Source: Nakamurella sp. A5-74
Lineage (GTDB): Bacteria > Actinomycetota > Actinomycetes > Mycobacteriales > Nakamurellaceae
Reading direction: 5' to 3'
Assembly (NCBI RefSeq): GCF_040438885.1
Contig: NZ_CP159218.1
Span: 62,001 to 126,000, forward strand
Length of the DNA stretch: 64,000 nt
A program made the position numbers and the translations under genes. Below the pieces are notes generated by a model. That model saw only the letters and a program-made list of their open reading frames with translations, did not search any database and was not told the origin of the DNA. Positions 33,960 to 42,593 of the stretch are shown here, in pieces (position 1 is the stretch's first letter; the number at the start of each line of letters is the position of its first letter).

Positions 33960-34690
33960 TCGATCATGCGTTGCTTGGTCTGGACCTCATCGACTCAGCC
34001 TGGGGCATTCGCTCCAACCACGCCGGCCTGCACACCCCCGGAGAACATCTACGCCGGCGCCTGGCCTCGCTCGACTCAGCACCACCGCCGTGCTTGACCA
34101 CGTGCATGCCGTCTCCACGCCCGGTCACGCCGACGAGGCGTTGGGTGCTCACCGTGCCTCGGGAGCTGACCGCAGCCGAATTCGCCCTGGTCGGCGACCT
34201 CGACATCCTGCTGACCGGCGGTTTCAACACCACCTGGGGACCATGTCGGCCGCCGGAGATCGAGTTCCTGGCCGACGACGGTCTACTCGGGCCCCTAAAG
34301 GTCCACTCACACGGCGACGCCAGCAGCGACCTCGAGATTGAGCTGCTCACCGGCGCCGGTTCGGCCGTGTCAACACCCCCGAATCGGGATTGCAGATGGG
34401 TCTGGGCATGCCGGTGTTCAGCCGGGCGGCGTACAAGGGTGTGACAGTCGGTCTCGGCTCGGACCTGCAGGCCAACCACAGCCCGGACGCGTTCGACCTG
34501 ATGTGGCTTACCCGGCAGGCCGAGAACGGCCGCCGTCAACAGGGTGTCTTGGACAGCCCTGGGCACGCCGGTCTGGAAGGTGTCGGCGTCACGGTTCGGC
34601 AGATCCCGCACTCGGCCACGATGGTCGGCGCCGCCGCGCTCGGAATTGACCAGGAGCCGGCAGCGGCATCCGCGCCGAATTGCTGGTCGT
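33960..34690 (+). pseudogene. Amidohydrolase (AtzA/TrzN-like), heavily frameshifted
   Basis: Pieces in several frames line up as one metal-dependent amidohydrolase. They are ENIYAGAW, LDS-TTAVLDHVHAVSTPGHAD, LKVHSHGDASSDLEIELLTG, AGSAVSTPESGLQMGLGMPV, FSRAAYKGVTVGLGSDLQAN and HSPDAFDLMWLTRQAENGRR, then VTVRQIPHSATMVGAAALG. The GLGSDLQAN motif holds the metal-binding Asp. The N-terminal metal-binding HxH part is not visible. It lies just upstream of the P450 operon and may be a lost member of that catabolic island. Confidence 0.7.
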
Positions 34691-34717
34691 CACCAACCGC
34701 CTGGGTTCAACACCTAG

Positions 34718-34752
34718 TCCTGAATTTCGACTGTTACAGTCGGAAAACAGGA
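34718..34752. promoter_or_regulatory. Perfectly centred dyad upstream of P450 operon
   Basis: CGACTGT (34728-34734), one central T, and ACAGTCG (34736-34742) form a perfect 15-bp palindrome. TCCTG (34718-34722) and CAGGA (34748-34752) extend it symmetrically about the same centre. It lies about 90 bases before the P450 start. A regulator of the island, for example the IclR protein at 44415, could bind here; that link is inference. Confidence 0.6.
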
Positions 34753-34840
34753 CTGGATCACGTATGGTGGAGACCGCGCACAGTCGCCGGACCCCCCCGA
34801 GCGATGCAGATGGACAACCTGACGGAAGAGCGGAGCATGC

Positions 34841-36040
34841 ATGACGACTACAACGGTGGGAGAACACGCCGATCCAGAACCCGACCTCTTCTCGGCCGAG
34901 TTGGTGGCTGACCCCTTCGCGGCTCTCGACGACCTTCGCCGTCAGTCGGCCGCTGTCTACCTGGCCAACTACGACTTCTGGGTGATGACCCGCTACGACG
35001 ATGTCAGGGCAGCCGCGGCGGACTGGCAGTCGTTCACATCGGCGCAAGGCGTCGCCTTGCTGCCGGAGTTCAATGGCAACCTCGTGGGCTCTGTCCTCGC
35101 GTCGGATCCGCCCGAGCACGATCAATTGCGTGCCGTGCTGTCCGAGAAGCTCGCCCCCAAGGGCTTGTCGAAGGTCCGGTCCGACATCCGGGGTTACGCC
35201 GATCAGCTAGTCGAGCAGGTGGTATCCCGCGGTCGTTTCGACGCTGTCGTCGACGTCGCCCGGGTGTTCCCCATCAATGTCGTGGCCGACCTGGTCGGCC
35301 TGCCGCAGGAGGGCCGCGACAAGCTGCACCCCGGCGCCGACGCCACTTTCGCCGGATTCGGGCCGTTCACCCCCTATCTGCAGGAGCGGCTCCCGGCCGT
35401 CCGCGGCTACCACGAGTGGATGGCGCAGATGACCGACCGGGCAAAACTTACGCCCGGCGGCTGGGGTGAGGTTGTGATGGACGCCGTGGACGACGGCCGG
35501 CTGAGCATGCTGGGCGCGATCAAGACCATCAGTGCCTACATGACAGCGGGAATGGACACCACCGTGAACGCGATCAGTGCCATGCTGCGCTTGTTCGCGG
35601 ACTCCCCGGAAGTATGGAGCACGCTCAAGTCGGAGCCGACGCTGGCGGGTCCGGTGTTCGAGGAGATCCTGCGGCTCGAAACCCCGGTCCAGGGGTTTTT
35701 CCGCGTGACGACGAAAGAAGTGACGGTCGGCGGCGTCACCATTCCGAAAGACCAGCGCGTCCTGCTGCACTGGGCCGCGGCGAACCGCGATCCCGGCCAC
35801 TATCCGGACCCCGCACGCTTCGACATCCGGCGCAACCCGCTCGACCACATGGCTTTCGGCTACGGCGTCCACGCCTGCGCCGGGCAGGGAATGGCCCGGA
35901 TGGAGGCCGTGACGCTGCTGGAGGCCTTCATCGAGCGGGTCGACCGGTTCGAGCTGACCGGTCCGGTGGTGCGTGGCGGTAACCCGGTGGTGCGCAGCCT
36001 GGACTCCGTGCCCCTCTCGATCTTGCCGGCGCGCAGCTGA
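34841..36040 (+). CDS. Cytochrome P450
   Basis: A 399-residue soluble bacterial P450. The I-helix motif AGMDTT is at 236-241, ExxR is E275-R278, and the heme loop FGYGVHACAGQGMAR has C346 as the heme thiolate. It starts ATGACGACTACAACGG after GGAAGAGCGGAG. The next two genes encode its [3Fe-4S] ferredoxin and FAD reductase, a complete class I electron chain. It probably hydroxylates or O-demethylates an aromatic substrate that the downstream flavin hydroxylase and ring-cleavage enzymes then process. Its CYP family cannot be set by eye. Confidence 0.95.
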   Translation: MTTTTVGEHADPEPDLFSAELVADPFAALDDLRRQSAAVYLANYDFWVMTRYDDVRAAAADWQSFTSAQGVALLPEFNGNLVGSVLASDPPEHDQLRAVLSEKLAPKGLSKVRSDIRGYADQLVEQVVSRGRFDAVVDVARVFPINVVADLVGLPQEGRDKLHPGADATFAGFGPFTPYLQERLPAVRGYHEWMAQMTDRAKLTPGGWGEVVMDAVDDGRLSMLGAIKTISAYMTAGMDTTVNAISAMLRLFADSPEVWSTLKSEPTLAGPVFEEILRLETPVQGFFRVTTKEVTVGGVTIPKDQRVLLHWAAANRDPGHYPDPARFDIRRNPLDHMAFGYGVHACAGQGMARMEAVTLLEAFIERVDRFELTGPVVRGGNPVVRSLDSVPLSILPARS

Positions 36041-36234
36041 TGGATGTGGAGATCGTCATCAACAAGGCGGCGTGCGAGGGACATGGACTGTGCGAGCTGA
36101 CTGCGCCCCAGATCTACGGTTTGGACGAGGAGGGTCAGGCTGTCTTGAAGCAGCCGGTGGACGAGTCCAACCAGGCCGCGGCCGAGGCGGGGGCGCGGGT
36201 GTGTCCGGTGGCCGCCATCGAGATCCGGCGGTGA
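36040..36234 (+). CDS. [3Fe-4S] ferredoxin for P450
   Basis: A 64-residue ferredoxin. CEGHGLC gives two cluster Cys with His where a fourth ligand would be in 4Fe forms, and RVCPVAAIEI gives the third; this is the 3Fe-4S signature of P450-linked ferredoxins. It overlaps the P450 stop (TGATG), so the two are made together. It carries single electrons from the reductase to the heme. Confidence 0.93.
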   Translation: MDVEIVINKAACEGHGLCELTAPQIYGLDEEGQAVLKQPVDESNQAAAEAGARVCPVAAIEIRR

Positions 36235-36238
36235 GCTG

Positions 36239-37390
36239 ATGCCACACATCCTCATCGTCGGTGGGTCGATCGCCGCCGCCACCGCCGCCGGCACGCTGCG
36301 CGCCGACGGCTGGGACGGAGCGATCACCATCCTCGGCGAGGAGGAACATCCGCCGTATTCGCGCGTGCCGTTGTCCAAAGGAGTGATCGCCGGGCTGCTG
36401 CCCGTGGCGGCCACAGAGCTGCCGCCGCTGCCCGATGACGTCGAGGTGCGGACCGGGCAGCGCGCCGTGGCCCTGCACGGGGAGCTGCGGGCGGTCGAAC
36501 TCGCCGACGGTTCCCGCGTTCCTTACGACGGCCTGGTCATCTCGACCGGGGCGAGCGCGCGCCGGTTGGCCGGTGCGGGTCAGCAGGGCGAGCTGGTGGT
36601 GCGGACGCTGGAAGACGCCGAGGCGATCGCCGCGAGAGTCGGTGACGCCCGGACAGCGATCATCGTCGGGGCCGGGTTCCTCGGTATGGAGGTCGCCTCG
36701 ACTCTTGTCCGGCTCGGGCTGGACGTCACGGTGGTCGACCGGGACCCACCGCTGCAGCGGCTCCTGGGCACCTATCTGGCCGGTGTCCTGGTCGCCGCCG
36801 CGGTCGAGTCGGGGTTGCGGGTGCTGATCGCGCCCGATGGTGTCGCGTTGGCGGGGAATCCGGTTTCGGGCGTTTCGACCCGCGAACACGGTGAACTCTC
36901 GGCCGATCTGGTTGTCTCCGCAGTCGGCGACCTGCCGAACGTAGAATGGCTGCGCACCTCCGGGTTACCGGTACAGGGTGGGGTCGTCATCGACAGCCGG
37001 TGCGCCGTCGCGCCGGACATCGTCGCAGCCGGCGACGTCACGGTGCAGGAACTTGTTCCCGGGGTCTTCCGGCGGTCGCCGCACTGGACCAGTGCCGTCA
37101 ACCAGGGTCGGGTCGCCGCGAGAACGTTGCTCCATGCCGAATCTGCGAGCCCGACCGCGTCATACTTCTGGACCGAGCAGTTCGGCTGCGACGTGAAGTT
37201 GGTCGGGGAGCTGCCCTTCGACGGTGAGCCCCGAGTGGTCGATGGGGACGTGACGAAACGCTCGGCACTGCTGCACTGGCCCCGAGATGACGACTTCGGG
37301 GCCGCTGCCTCGCTGAACTATCGGTTGCCGATCGTGAAGCTCAAAGCTCTCGCAGCCGGCGCCGCAGCCCCGGCCGGCGGGCATCCATGA
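36239..37390 (+). CDS. FAD-dependent ferredoxin reductase
   Basis: A 383-residue pyridine-nucleotide-disulfide oxidoreductase. The FAD-binding motif is MPHILIVGGSIAAATAAGTL, the NAD-binding motif AAIIVGAGFLGMEVA-like (AIIVGAGFLGMEVASTLV), and the second FAD motif VAPDIVAAGDVTVQE. A C-terminal domain follows (YFWTEQFGCDVKLVGELPF). It passes electrons from NAD(P)H to the adjacent ferredoxin for the P450. Its stop overlaps the next gene (ATGA). Confidence 0.93.
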   Translation: MPHILIVGGSIAAATAAGTLRADGWDGAITILGEEEHPPYSRVPLSKGVIAGLLPVAATELPPLPDDVEVRTGQRAVALHGELRAVELADGSRVPYDGLVISTGASARRLAGAGQQGELVVRTLEDAEAIAARVGDARTAIIVGAGFLGMEVASTLVRLGLDVTVVDRDPPLQRLLGTYLAGVLVAAAVESGLRVLIAPDGVALAGNPVSGVSTREHGELSADLVVSAVGDLPNVEWLRTSGLPVQGGVVIDSRCAVAPDIVAAGDVTVQELVPGVFRRSPHWTSAVNQGRVAARTLLHAESASPTASYFWTEQFGCDVKLVGELPFDGEPRVVDGDVTKRSALLHWPRDDDFGAAASLNYRLPIVKLKALAAGAAAPAGGHP

Positions 37391-39024
37391 CCGAGACACA
37401 GGCCGCGGCGCCGGCCCGCGAGCCTGGGCGGGCCCTCGGGTGCCAGGTGCTGGTCGTCGGTGCCGGGCCGGTGGGGATGACCGCGGCGGCGCTGCTCGCG
37501 GCCAGGGGTGTCGACGTTCTCGTCGTGGAACGCAACTCCGACACCAGTGGCGATCCGAAGGCCATCAGCCTCGACGACGAATCGCTGCGCACCTTTCAGC
37601 AGGCGGGCCTGGAACGAGACATCCTCTCGGTGATCGTCCCGGGCACCGGGACGGCCTACTTCGACGCGGACAACCACCTGCTGTTCCGCGGCCGCGCCGC
37701 CGTTCCCGACCGCCTGGGGTATCCCTTCAAGAATCCGTTCGCGCAACCCGATCTGGAGCAGGTGCTACGACGGGCGCTGGAGCGCCACCCGCGTGTCCGG
37801 CTGCTGTTCTCCACCACCATGACCGCCTTGACGCAGACCATCGATGAGGTGCGGGTGACCGTCTCGGCCGACGGTGACGAGCACACGATCCAGGCAGCCT
37901 ATGTGCTCGGCGCCGACGGCGGCCGGTCCGCTGTCCGCAGCGCCATCGGCATCTCCATGCATGGCCGCAGCTATGACGACGTGTGGCTCGTCGCCGACAC
38001 GCTGGGGGACACTCACACCCAGCGGTACGGCATGCACCATGGCGACCCGGATCGTCCGCACGTGATTGTGCCGGGACTGGGCGGCCGCTGCCGCTACGAG
38101 TTCCTGTTGCTCCCGGGCGAGTGCCCCGCGGGAGAGGATCCACCCTTCGAGCTCCTTGAGTTGCTCCTGGCCCCGTACCGATCGATCCGGCCCGACCAGG
38201 TCGAGCGCGCAGTGACGTACCGTTTCCACGGCCTCAGCGCCGACGCGTGGCGACGGGGCCGGGCCTTCCTGATCGGAGATGCCGCCCACATGATGCCGCC
38301 GTTCGCCGGCCAGGGTTTGAACACCGGCATCCGGGACGCGGCGAACCTGGCGTGGAAGATCACCGAAGCGCTCGCGCACGGTGGGGGTGAGCAGCTGCTG
38401 GATTCCTACGAGCAGGAACGCAAGCCGCATGCCGCCGCGGTCATCCGCAGCTCGGAGCGACTCGGACGCGTCGTGATGACCCGTAGTACGCGGTTGGCAT
38501 CCTTCCGGGACCAGTCCGTGCGACGAGCCCTCGCCACACCTCAGGGCCGAGCGTTCTTCGAGGAGATGCGTTGGCGCCCTGCGGCGGAGCTCAGGACAGG
38601 GCTGGTACACGAGTTCGGGAGCCACCTGCTCGTCGGGCGGCAGCTGGGTCAGCCCAAGGTGTTCTCGCTCAACGACCATCGACAGGTGCTGTTGGACCAG
38701 GTGACCGGCGACGGTTGGGCGGTCATCGGAGTCGGCACGGCTCCACAGGTGTGGCCGGCCGTCGCCGACGCATTCGACGGCCTCGATCCGGTCCTGGTGC
38801 ATGTGCCACTGGACGACACCGTCGTCGACTGTGGCCCGGATGTTCGGGTGGCGATCGACATCGACACCCGGCTTTACGGCGAACTCCAATCCGCCCGCGA
38901 CTGTTTCGTGCTGCTGCGCCCTGATCACTTCGTCGCCGCGGTCATTCGACCGGCGGACATCACCGCGGTGGGCGCCCGCGCCGTCGCCTGGGTGCGTGCG
39001 CGGCACGCACTCGTCCCGCAGTGA
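37387..39024 (+). CDS. Flavin-dependent aromatic hydroxylase (MhpA/PheA-like)
   Basis: A 545-residue class A flavoprotein monooxygenase. The Rossmann motif is VLVVGAGPVGMTAAALLAAR, the DG motif is VLGADGGRSAVRSAIGI, and the GD motif is AFLIGDAAHMMPPFAGQGLN with TGIRDAANLAWKI. The C-terminal thioredoxin-like domain is present. These enzymes add a hydroxyl ortho or para to a phenol, using NAD(P)H and O2. Here it would make the diol or triol that the next enzyme, an extradiol dioxygenase, cleaves. It is most like 3-(3-hydroxyphenyl)propionate hydroxylases; the true substrate is open. Confidence 0.92.
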   Translation: MTETQAAAPAREPGRALGCQVLVVGAGPVGMTAAALLAARGVDVLVVERNSDTSGDPKAISLDDESLRTFQQAGLERDILSVIVPGTGTAYFDADNHLLFRGRAAVPDRLGYPFKNPFAQPDLEQVLRRALERHPRVRLLFSTTMTALTQTIDEVRVTVSADGDEHTIQAAYVLGADGGRSAVRSAIGISMHGRSYDDVWLVADTLGDTHTQRYGMHHGDPDRPHVIVPGLGGRCRYEFLLLPGECPAGEDPPFELLELLLAPYRSIRPDQVERAVTYRFHGLSADAWRRGRAFLIGDAAHMMPPFAGQGLNTGIRDAANLAWKITEALAHGGGEQLLDSYEQERKPHAAAVIRSSERLGRVVMTRSTRLASFRDQSVRRALATPQGRAFFEEMRWRPAAELRTGLVHEFGSHLLVGRQLGQPKVFSLNDHRQVLLDQVTGDGWAVIGVGTAPQVWPAVADAFDGLDPVLVHVPLDDTVVDCGPDVRVAIDIDTRLYGELQSARDCFVLLRPDHFVAAVIRPADITAVGARAVAWVRARHALVPQ

Positions 39025-39049
39025 ACCGTACGACAGGAAAGGAACACCC

Positions 39050-39982
39050 ATGGAAAACCCCACCAGAGTGACGCTGTCGGAGACCGAACATGCCGGCACC
39101 CTGCGCCGGACTGCCGTGTCCCACATCGGCCTGATCGTGCCCGACGTCGCCGAGAACGAATTGTTCTACGGTCGTACGCTCGGCATGGTCCGGCAGGGCG
39201 AACTCGCTGACGGCGGCGTCCGGCTGGGCTGGGGTACCGGACACCACGTCCTCGACCTGATCCCGGGGCCCAAGGGCCTGGACCATTACGGTTTCGAGGT
39301 GCAGGACGAGGACGGGCTCGAGGGTATCCGCGGACGGTTGCAGGCCGCGGGACACGTGGTCACCGAACTCGACCCGTCGTTCGTCGACGCGGCCGTGGGC
39401 GGCCTGGATGGCCTCAGCGTCCTGGACCCCGACGGGACCCGCGTGCACTTCCATGCTGCGGTACACCGGCAGGGCGAGAACGCGGCACATCCCGGACGCC
39501 GGCCGCTGAAGTTCCAGCACACCACGCTGGGTACCGCCGCGGTACGGCCGATGGTCGACTTCTTCGTCGACACCGTCGGATTCCGCCTGTCGGACCAATT
39601 GGCGGACGGCCGGTTCTGCTGGATGCGCAGCGACCGGGACCACCACAGCCTTGCGGTGGTCGACGTCGGCCGGGGTGGCGACATCGACCACTACTCCTAC
39701 GATCTGGCCGAGTGGGAGGACTTCAAAACCTGGTGTGACCGGCTGACCGAGCTGGACGTCCCGGTGCAGTGGGGACCCGGTCGGCACGGACCCGGTAACA
39801 ATCTTTTCCTCTTCTTCGACGACCCGGCCGGCAACCATGTCGAGCTGTCCGCCGAGATGGAGCAATTTCACGACGATCGCGCTGTCTACGTGCCACGCCG
39901 CTGGACACCAGCGCCGCAGACGGTGAACCTGTGGGGTGGCCAGTTGCCCAGCTGGCGCCGGACGACCCAGGACAGCATCTAA
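39050..39982 (+). CDS. Extradiol ring-cleavage dioxygenase, VOC (type I) family
   Basis: A 310-residue two-domain VOC protein. The N-terminal domain begins VSHIGLIVPDVAENELFYGR. The iron ligands are likely H157 (LKFQHTTLGT), H199 (SDRDHHSLAVVD) and E265 (GNHVELSAE). It opens a catechol-type ring beside the hydroxyls with O2. It follows the hydroxylase by 25 bases, and AGGAAAGGA provides the ribosome site. Its stop overlaps the next start (TAATG). Confidence 0.9.
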   Translation: MENPTRVTLSETEHAGTLRRTAVSHIGLIVPDVAENELFYGRTLGMVRQGELADGGVRLGWGTGHHVLDLIPGPKGLDHYGFEVQDEDGLEGIRGRLQAAGHVVTELDPSFVDAAVGGLDGLSVLDPDGTRVHFHAAVHRQGENAAHPGRRPLKFQHTTLGTAAVRPMVDFFVDTVGFRLSDQLADGRFCWMRSDRDHHSLAVVDVGRGGDIDHYSYDLAEWEDFKTWCDRLTELDVPVQWGPGRHGPGNNLFLFFDDPAGNHVELSAEMEQFHDDRAVYVPRRWTPAPQTVNLWGGQLPSWRRTTQDSI

Positions 39983-40806
39983 TGGCCTGGGCCAGCTATC
40001 GCCGGGAGGGTCGCACCTTCGTCGGGGTGTGCGACGGCGACGACTATGTTCCGTTGCGTGGCATCGAGCGGATCGGTCCCGGAACCGGGTCGGCCGAGCT
40101 TCGTGCTGCCGATCTCGATCACGCCGGCCGAATTCCCGCCGCGTCCGTCGAGTTGCTGCCGCCCTCGTGGATGCCGACCAAGGTGTTCTGCGTGGGGTTG
40201 AACTACCACGAGCACGTGGCTGAAAGCAGACGCGAGCTGCCGACCTATCCGGTCTTGTTCCCGAAATACGCATCGAGTCTGATTGCTGCGGATCAGCCGA
40301 TCCCGATACCGTCGGAGTCGCACCAGGTCGACTACGAGGGCGAACTGGCGGTGGTCATCGGTCGGGCCGGCCGTCGCATTCCGCAGGAGAATGCTGCCGA
40401 GCATGTGCTCGGTTATGCCGTTGCCAATGATGTCACCATGCGGGACTACCAGTACAAGACGCATCAGTGGGTGCAGGGGAAGGCCTGGGACAGATCGACG
40501 CCCATTGGCCCACATCTTGTCGCTGCCGACGAAGTTGACATCGAGCATGCCGGGATCCGGACCATTCTCGACGGCACGGTCGTGCAGGAGTCGGACCTTT
40601 CGAAGTTGATCTTCTCGATTCCCGTCCTGATCGCGACCATCTCGATGTTCACCGAGCTGCTACCGGGCGACATCATCCTGACCGGTACGCCGGGCGGTGT
40701 GGGTTTCCGGCGCGACCCGCAGCTCTTCCTCACACCCGGCGCCACCGTGGCGGTCGAGATCGAGGGCATCGGCCGGCTGGAGAGCGTCGTGGTCGCCGAG
40801 GGCTGA
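39982..40806 (+). CDS. FAH-family hydrolase/isomerase
   Basis: A 274-residue fumarylacetoacetate-hydrolase-fold protein. Landmarks are VFCVGLNYHEHVAESRRELP, VDYEGELAVVIGRAGRRIPQ (Glu of the metal site), GYAVANDVTMRDYQYKTHQW (Asp) and GDIILTGTPGGVGFRRDPQ. Members hydrolyse C-C bonds in ring-cleavage products or isomerise/decarboxylate them. As the last gene of the P450-hydroxylase-dioxygenase operon it should process the ring-fission product. Confidence 0.92.
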   Translation: MAWASYRREGRTFVGVCDGDDYVPLRGIERIGPGTGSAELRAADLDHAGRIPAASVELLPPSWMPTKVFCVGLNYHEHVAESRRELPTYPVLFPKYASSLIAADQPIPIPSESHQVDYEGELAVVIGRAGRRIPQENAAEHVLGYAVANDVTMRDYQYKTHQWVQGKAWDRSTPIGPHLVAADEVDIEHAGIRTILDGTVVQESDLSKLIFSIPVLIATISMFTELLPGDIILTGTPGGVGFRRDPQLFLTPGATVAVEIEGIGRLESVVVAEG

Positions 40807-40814
40807 GCCTGGGA

Positions 40815-41522
40815 TCAGCGGCGACGGTCCGCAGCCAGCCGGACGAGATGGTCGTAGCCGGCGACGAGCTGCGAACGGGGCCAGACGTGAGCCCGCTTGG
40901 CGGAGACCTCGTCGGCGTCCGACCAGGACAGCACGTTGCCGGCTGCCATCGCCTGCAGCATGACCGCGCATGCTGAGGCGAGCAGGACAGCGTGCATGAC
41001 CGCTTCGGCCTCGTCCGTACCGACCGCGACCAGCCCGTGCCGCGGCATCAGGCAGGCGCGCCCGGCCCCGAGCGCGACGGCGAGCGCGTCGCCGAGCGCG
41101 CTGCTGCTGATCAGATCAGCGGGCAGCGGCGAACGCGGGACCTGCGGATCGGTGAACAGCACCCCGTCGTGCGAAATTGCCCGCATCGGGACGTCGAGCG
41201 CGCTGAAGGCATTCACCGCCGCTGAGTGGGTGTGGACCGAGGCGTCCACGTCGGAACGTGCTCGGAAGACACCCAGATGGATGTGGCTCTCGATGTGAGG
41301 TCGACCAGCCCCTTCGATCACCTTGCCCGCCCAGTCGACCAGCACGACCCGATCGGGGTTGACCTCGTCGAACCCCCAGCCTGCAGCTTTCAGCCAGGCA
41401 CCGCGGCCCTGTGGGTCCCGAATGGCCACGTGCCCCCAGACAAGGTCCTGTTGGCCGGCCACCGCCAATGCTGCACCCGCGTGAACGACCCTCATCGGAA
41501 TGTCCGCCTCGGGCACGGTCAT
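40815..41522 (-). CDS. Class II aldolase/adducin-family protein, possibly a decarboxylase
   Basis: A 235-residue protein starting MTVPEADIPMRVVHAGAALA. Zinc ligands are the His pair in DASVHTHSAAVNAFSAL and the His in ACLMPRHGLVAVG, and the Glu/Asp region is HIESHIHLGVF. Besides fuculose-type aldolases this family contains dihydroxyphthalate-type decarboxylases, which fits an aromatic pathway better here. It converges on the main operon nine bases away and overlaps the bicupin gene (ATGA), so the two act together. Confidence 0.85.
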   Translation of the reverse strand: MTVPEADIPMRVVHAGAALAVAGQQDLVWGHVAIRDPQGRGAWLKAAGWGFDEVNPDRVVLVDWAGKVIEGAGRPHIESHIHLGVFRARSDVDASVHTHSAAVNAFSALDVPMRAISHDGVLFTDPQVPRSPLPADLISSSALGDALAVALGAGRACLMPRHGLVAVGTDEAEAVMHAVLLASACAVMLQAMAAGNVLSWSDADEVSAKRAHVWPRSQLVAGYDHLVRLAADRRR

Positions 41523-42529
41523 GCCTGGACAGGCGCCGTCCGTCGCTGCGACCGATAGGCGTCGATCTCCTCGAAGCTCCACCTGCTGCTCTCGGTCGCC
41601 CCGCCATAGGCACTGTCGAACTTGTGCCGGGAGATCGTGGTGACAACCCGACTGGGCTGGGTGTGGATACTCGTGTAGGCAACGCCGGTCGGAATGTGCA
41701 CGAAGGTGCCGGGGGTCATCTCGACCACACCGTTGGCGCTGACCAGCAACCGAGTGCCCTCGATCTGATACTGCACCTCTTCGGCGTTCCGATGCCGAAC
41801 ATATGTCCGGCCGTCTGCTTCTTCGGTCGCAGTCACACCGATCCAGTGGTCCGGGCCCTTCCAGATCCACCCGGTCGTACCTGGAGCCGGATCGTCGTGC
41901 ATCACCTGCAGCCGGTCGGGTTCACTGTTGGCCTGTTCGAGCAGCAGTGTCTCGTCCGAGAGTTGCACGGCCCGGTCACAGTGCCGGGCGCCGAGGCAGT
42001 CCGTGTGCACCTCGTTGACGATCTGGCTGGTCCAGCCCTCGAACGGCGGGATCAGCACTTCGGCCCGGTTGGTGACCGGGCCCACGTCCTCGACGCCCGC
42101 GGGCAGATACCAGAGAAGGTGGCTCTCCTTCCGCCCGTAGTTGTCGTGGGCCACGCCGACCGGGATCTTGACGAAATCGCCGGGCCGGAGCTCGACTGTT
42201 CCCAGCTCGGTCATCAGTGTGCGCGGACCAGCAATCTGGAAAGCGAGCTCGTCGACATCGAGGTTGCGGTGGTACATCGGCTGGCGGAAGTCCATTTGGA
42301 TCCACTCGATCCGCCCGTACTCGCTCTCCCAGAGGATGCGTGGCGGCTCGAACGCCTTGTCCTTGAATTCTTGGCCGATCACATTGACAACCAGTGGCGG
42401 GATGGGATCCCAGCTCACACCCGGCGCCCGCGAAATGGCCCGGGAGAGCAGCGTCTCCTCATCCCGCAGAAAGCGTCGTGGTGGCGTCGTGAACGGAAAA
42501 ACGTCGAACAACTCTACGACCTGACCCAT
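41519..42529 (-). CDS. Bicupin protein, homogentisate-dioxygenase-like
   Basis: A 336-residue protein with two cupin domains. The first includes QPMYHRNLDVDELAFQIAG and GDFVKIPVGVAHDNYG. The second includes TYVRHRNAEEVQYQIEGTRL and GTFVHIPTGVAYTSIHTQPS. Both HRNxxxxE patterns look like iron-binding cupin motif 1. Such proteins are ring-cleaving dioxygenases or isomerases; the fold recalls homogentisate 1,2-dioxygenase, but it is too short for a typical one. It is the middle gene of a minus-strand operon after the TAXI protein. Confidence 0.75.
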   Translation of the reverse strand: MGQVVELFDVFPFTTPPRRFLRDEETLLSRAISRAPGVSWDPIPPLVVNVIGQEFKDKAFEPPRILWESEYGRIEWIQMDFRQPMYHRNLDVDELAFQIAGPRTLMTELGTVELRPGDFVKIPVGVAHDNYGRKESHLLWYLPAGVEDVGPVTNRAEVLIPPFEGWTSQIVNEVHTDCLGARHCDRAVQLSDETLLLEQANSEPDRLQVMHDDPAPGTTGWIWKGPDHWIGVTATEEADGRTYVRHRNAEEVQYQIEGTRLLVSANGVVEMTPGTFVHIPTGVAYTSIHTQPSRVVTTISRHKFDSAYGGATESSRWSFEEIDAYRSQRRTAPVQA

Positions 42530-42593
42530 GTGAAGCTCCCGTTCTCTTGTTGCACAAGTTGATGTTCTGGGCTGTAGGTGACCCGCGCGGCGG

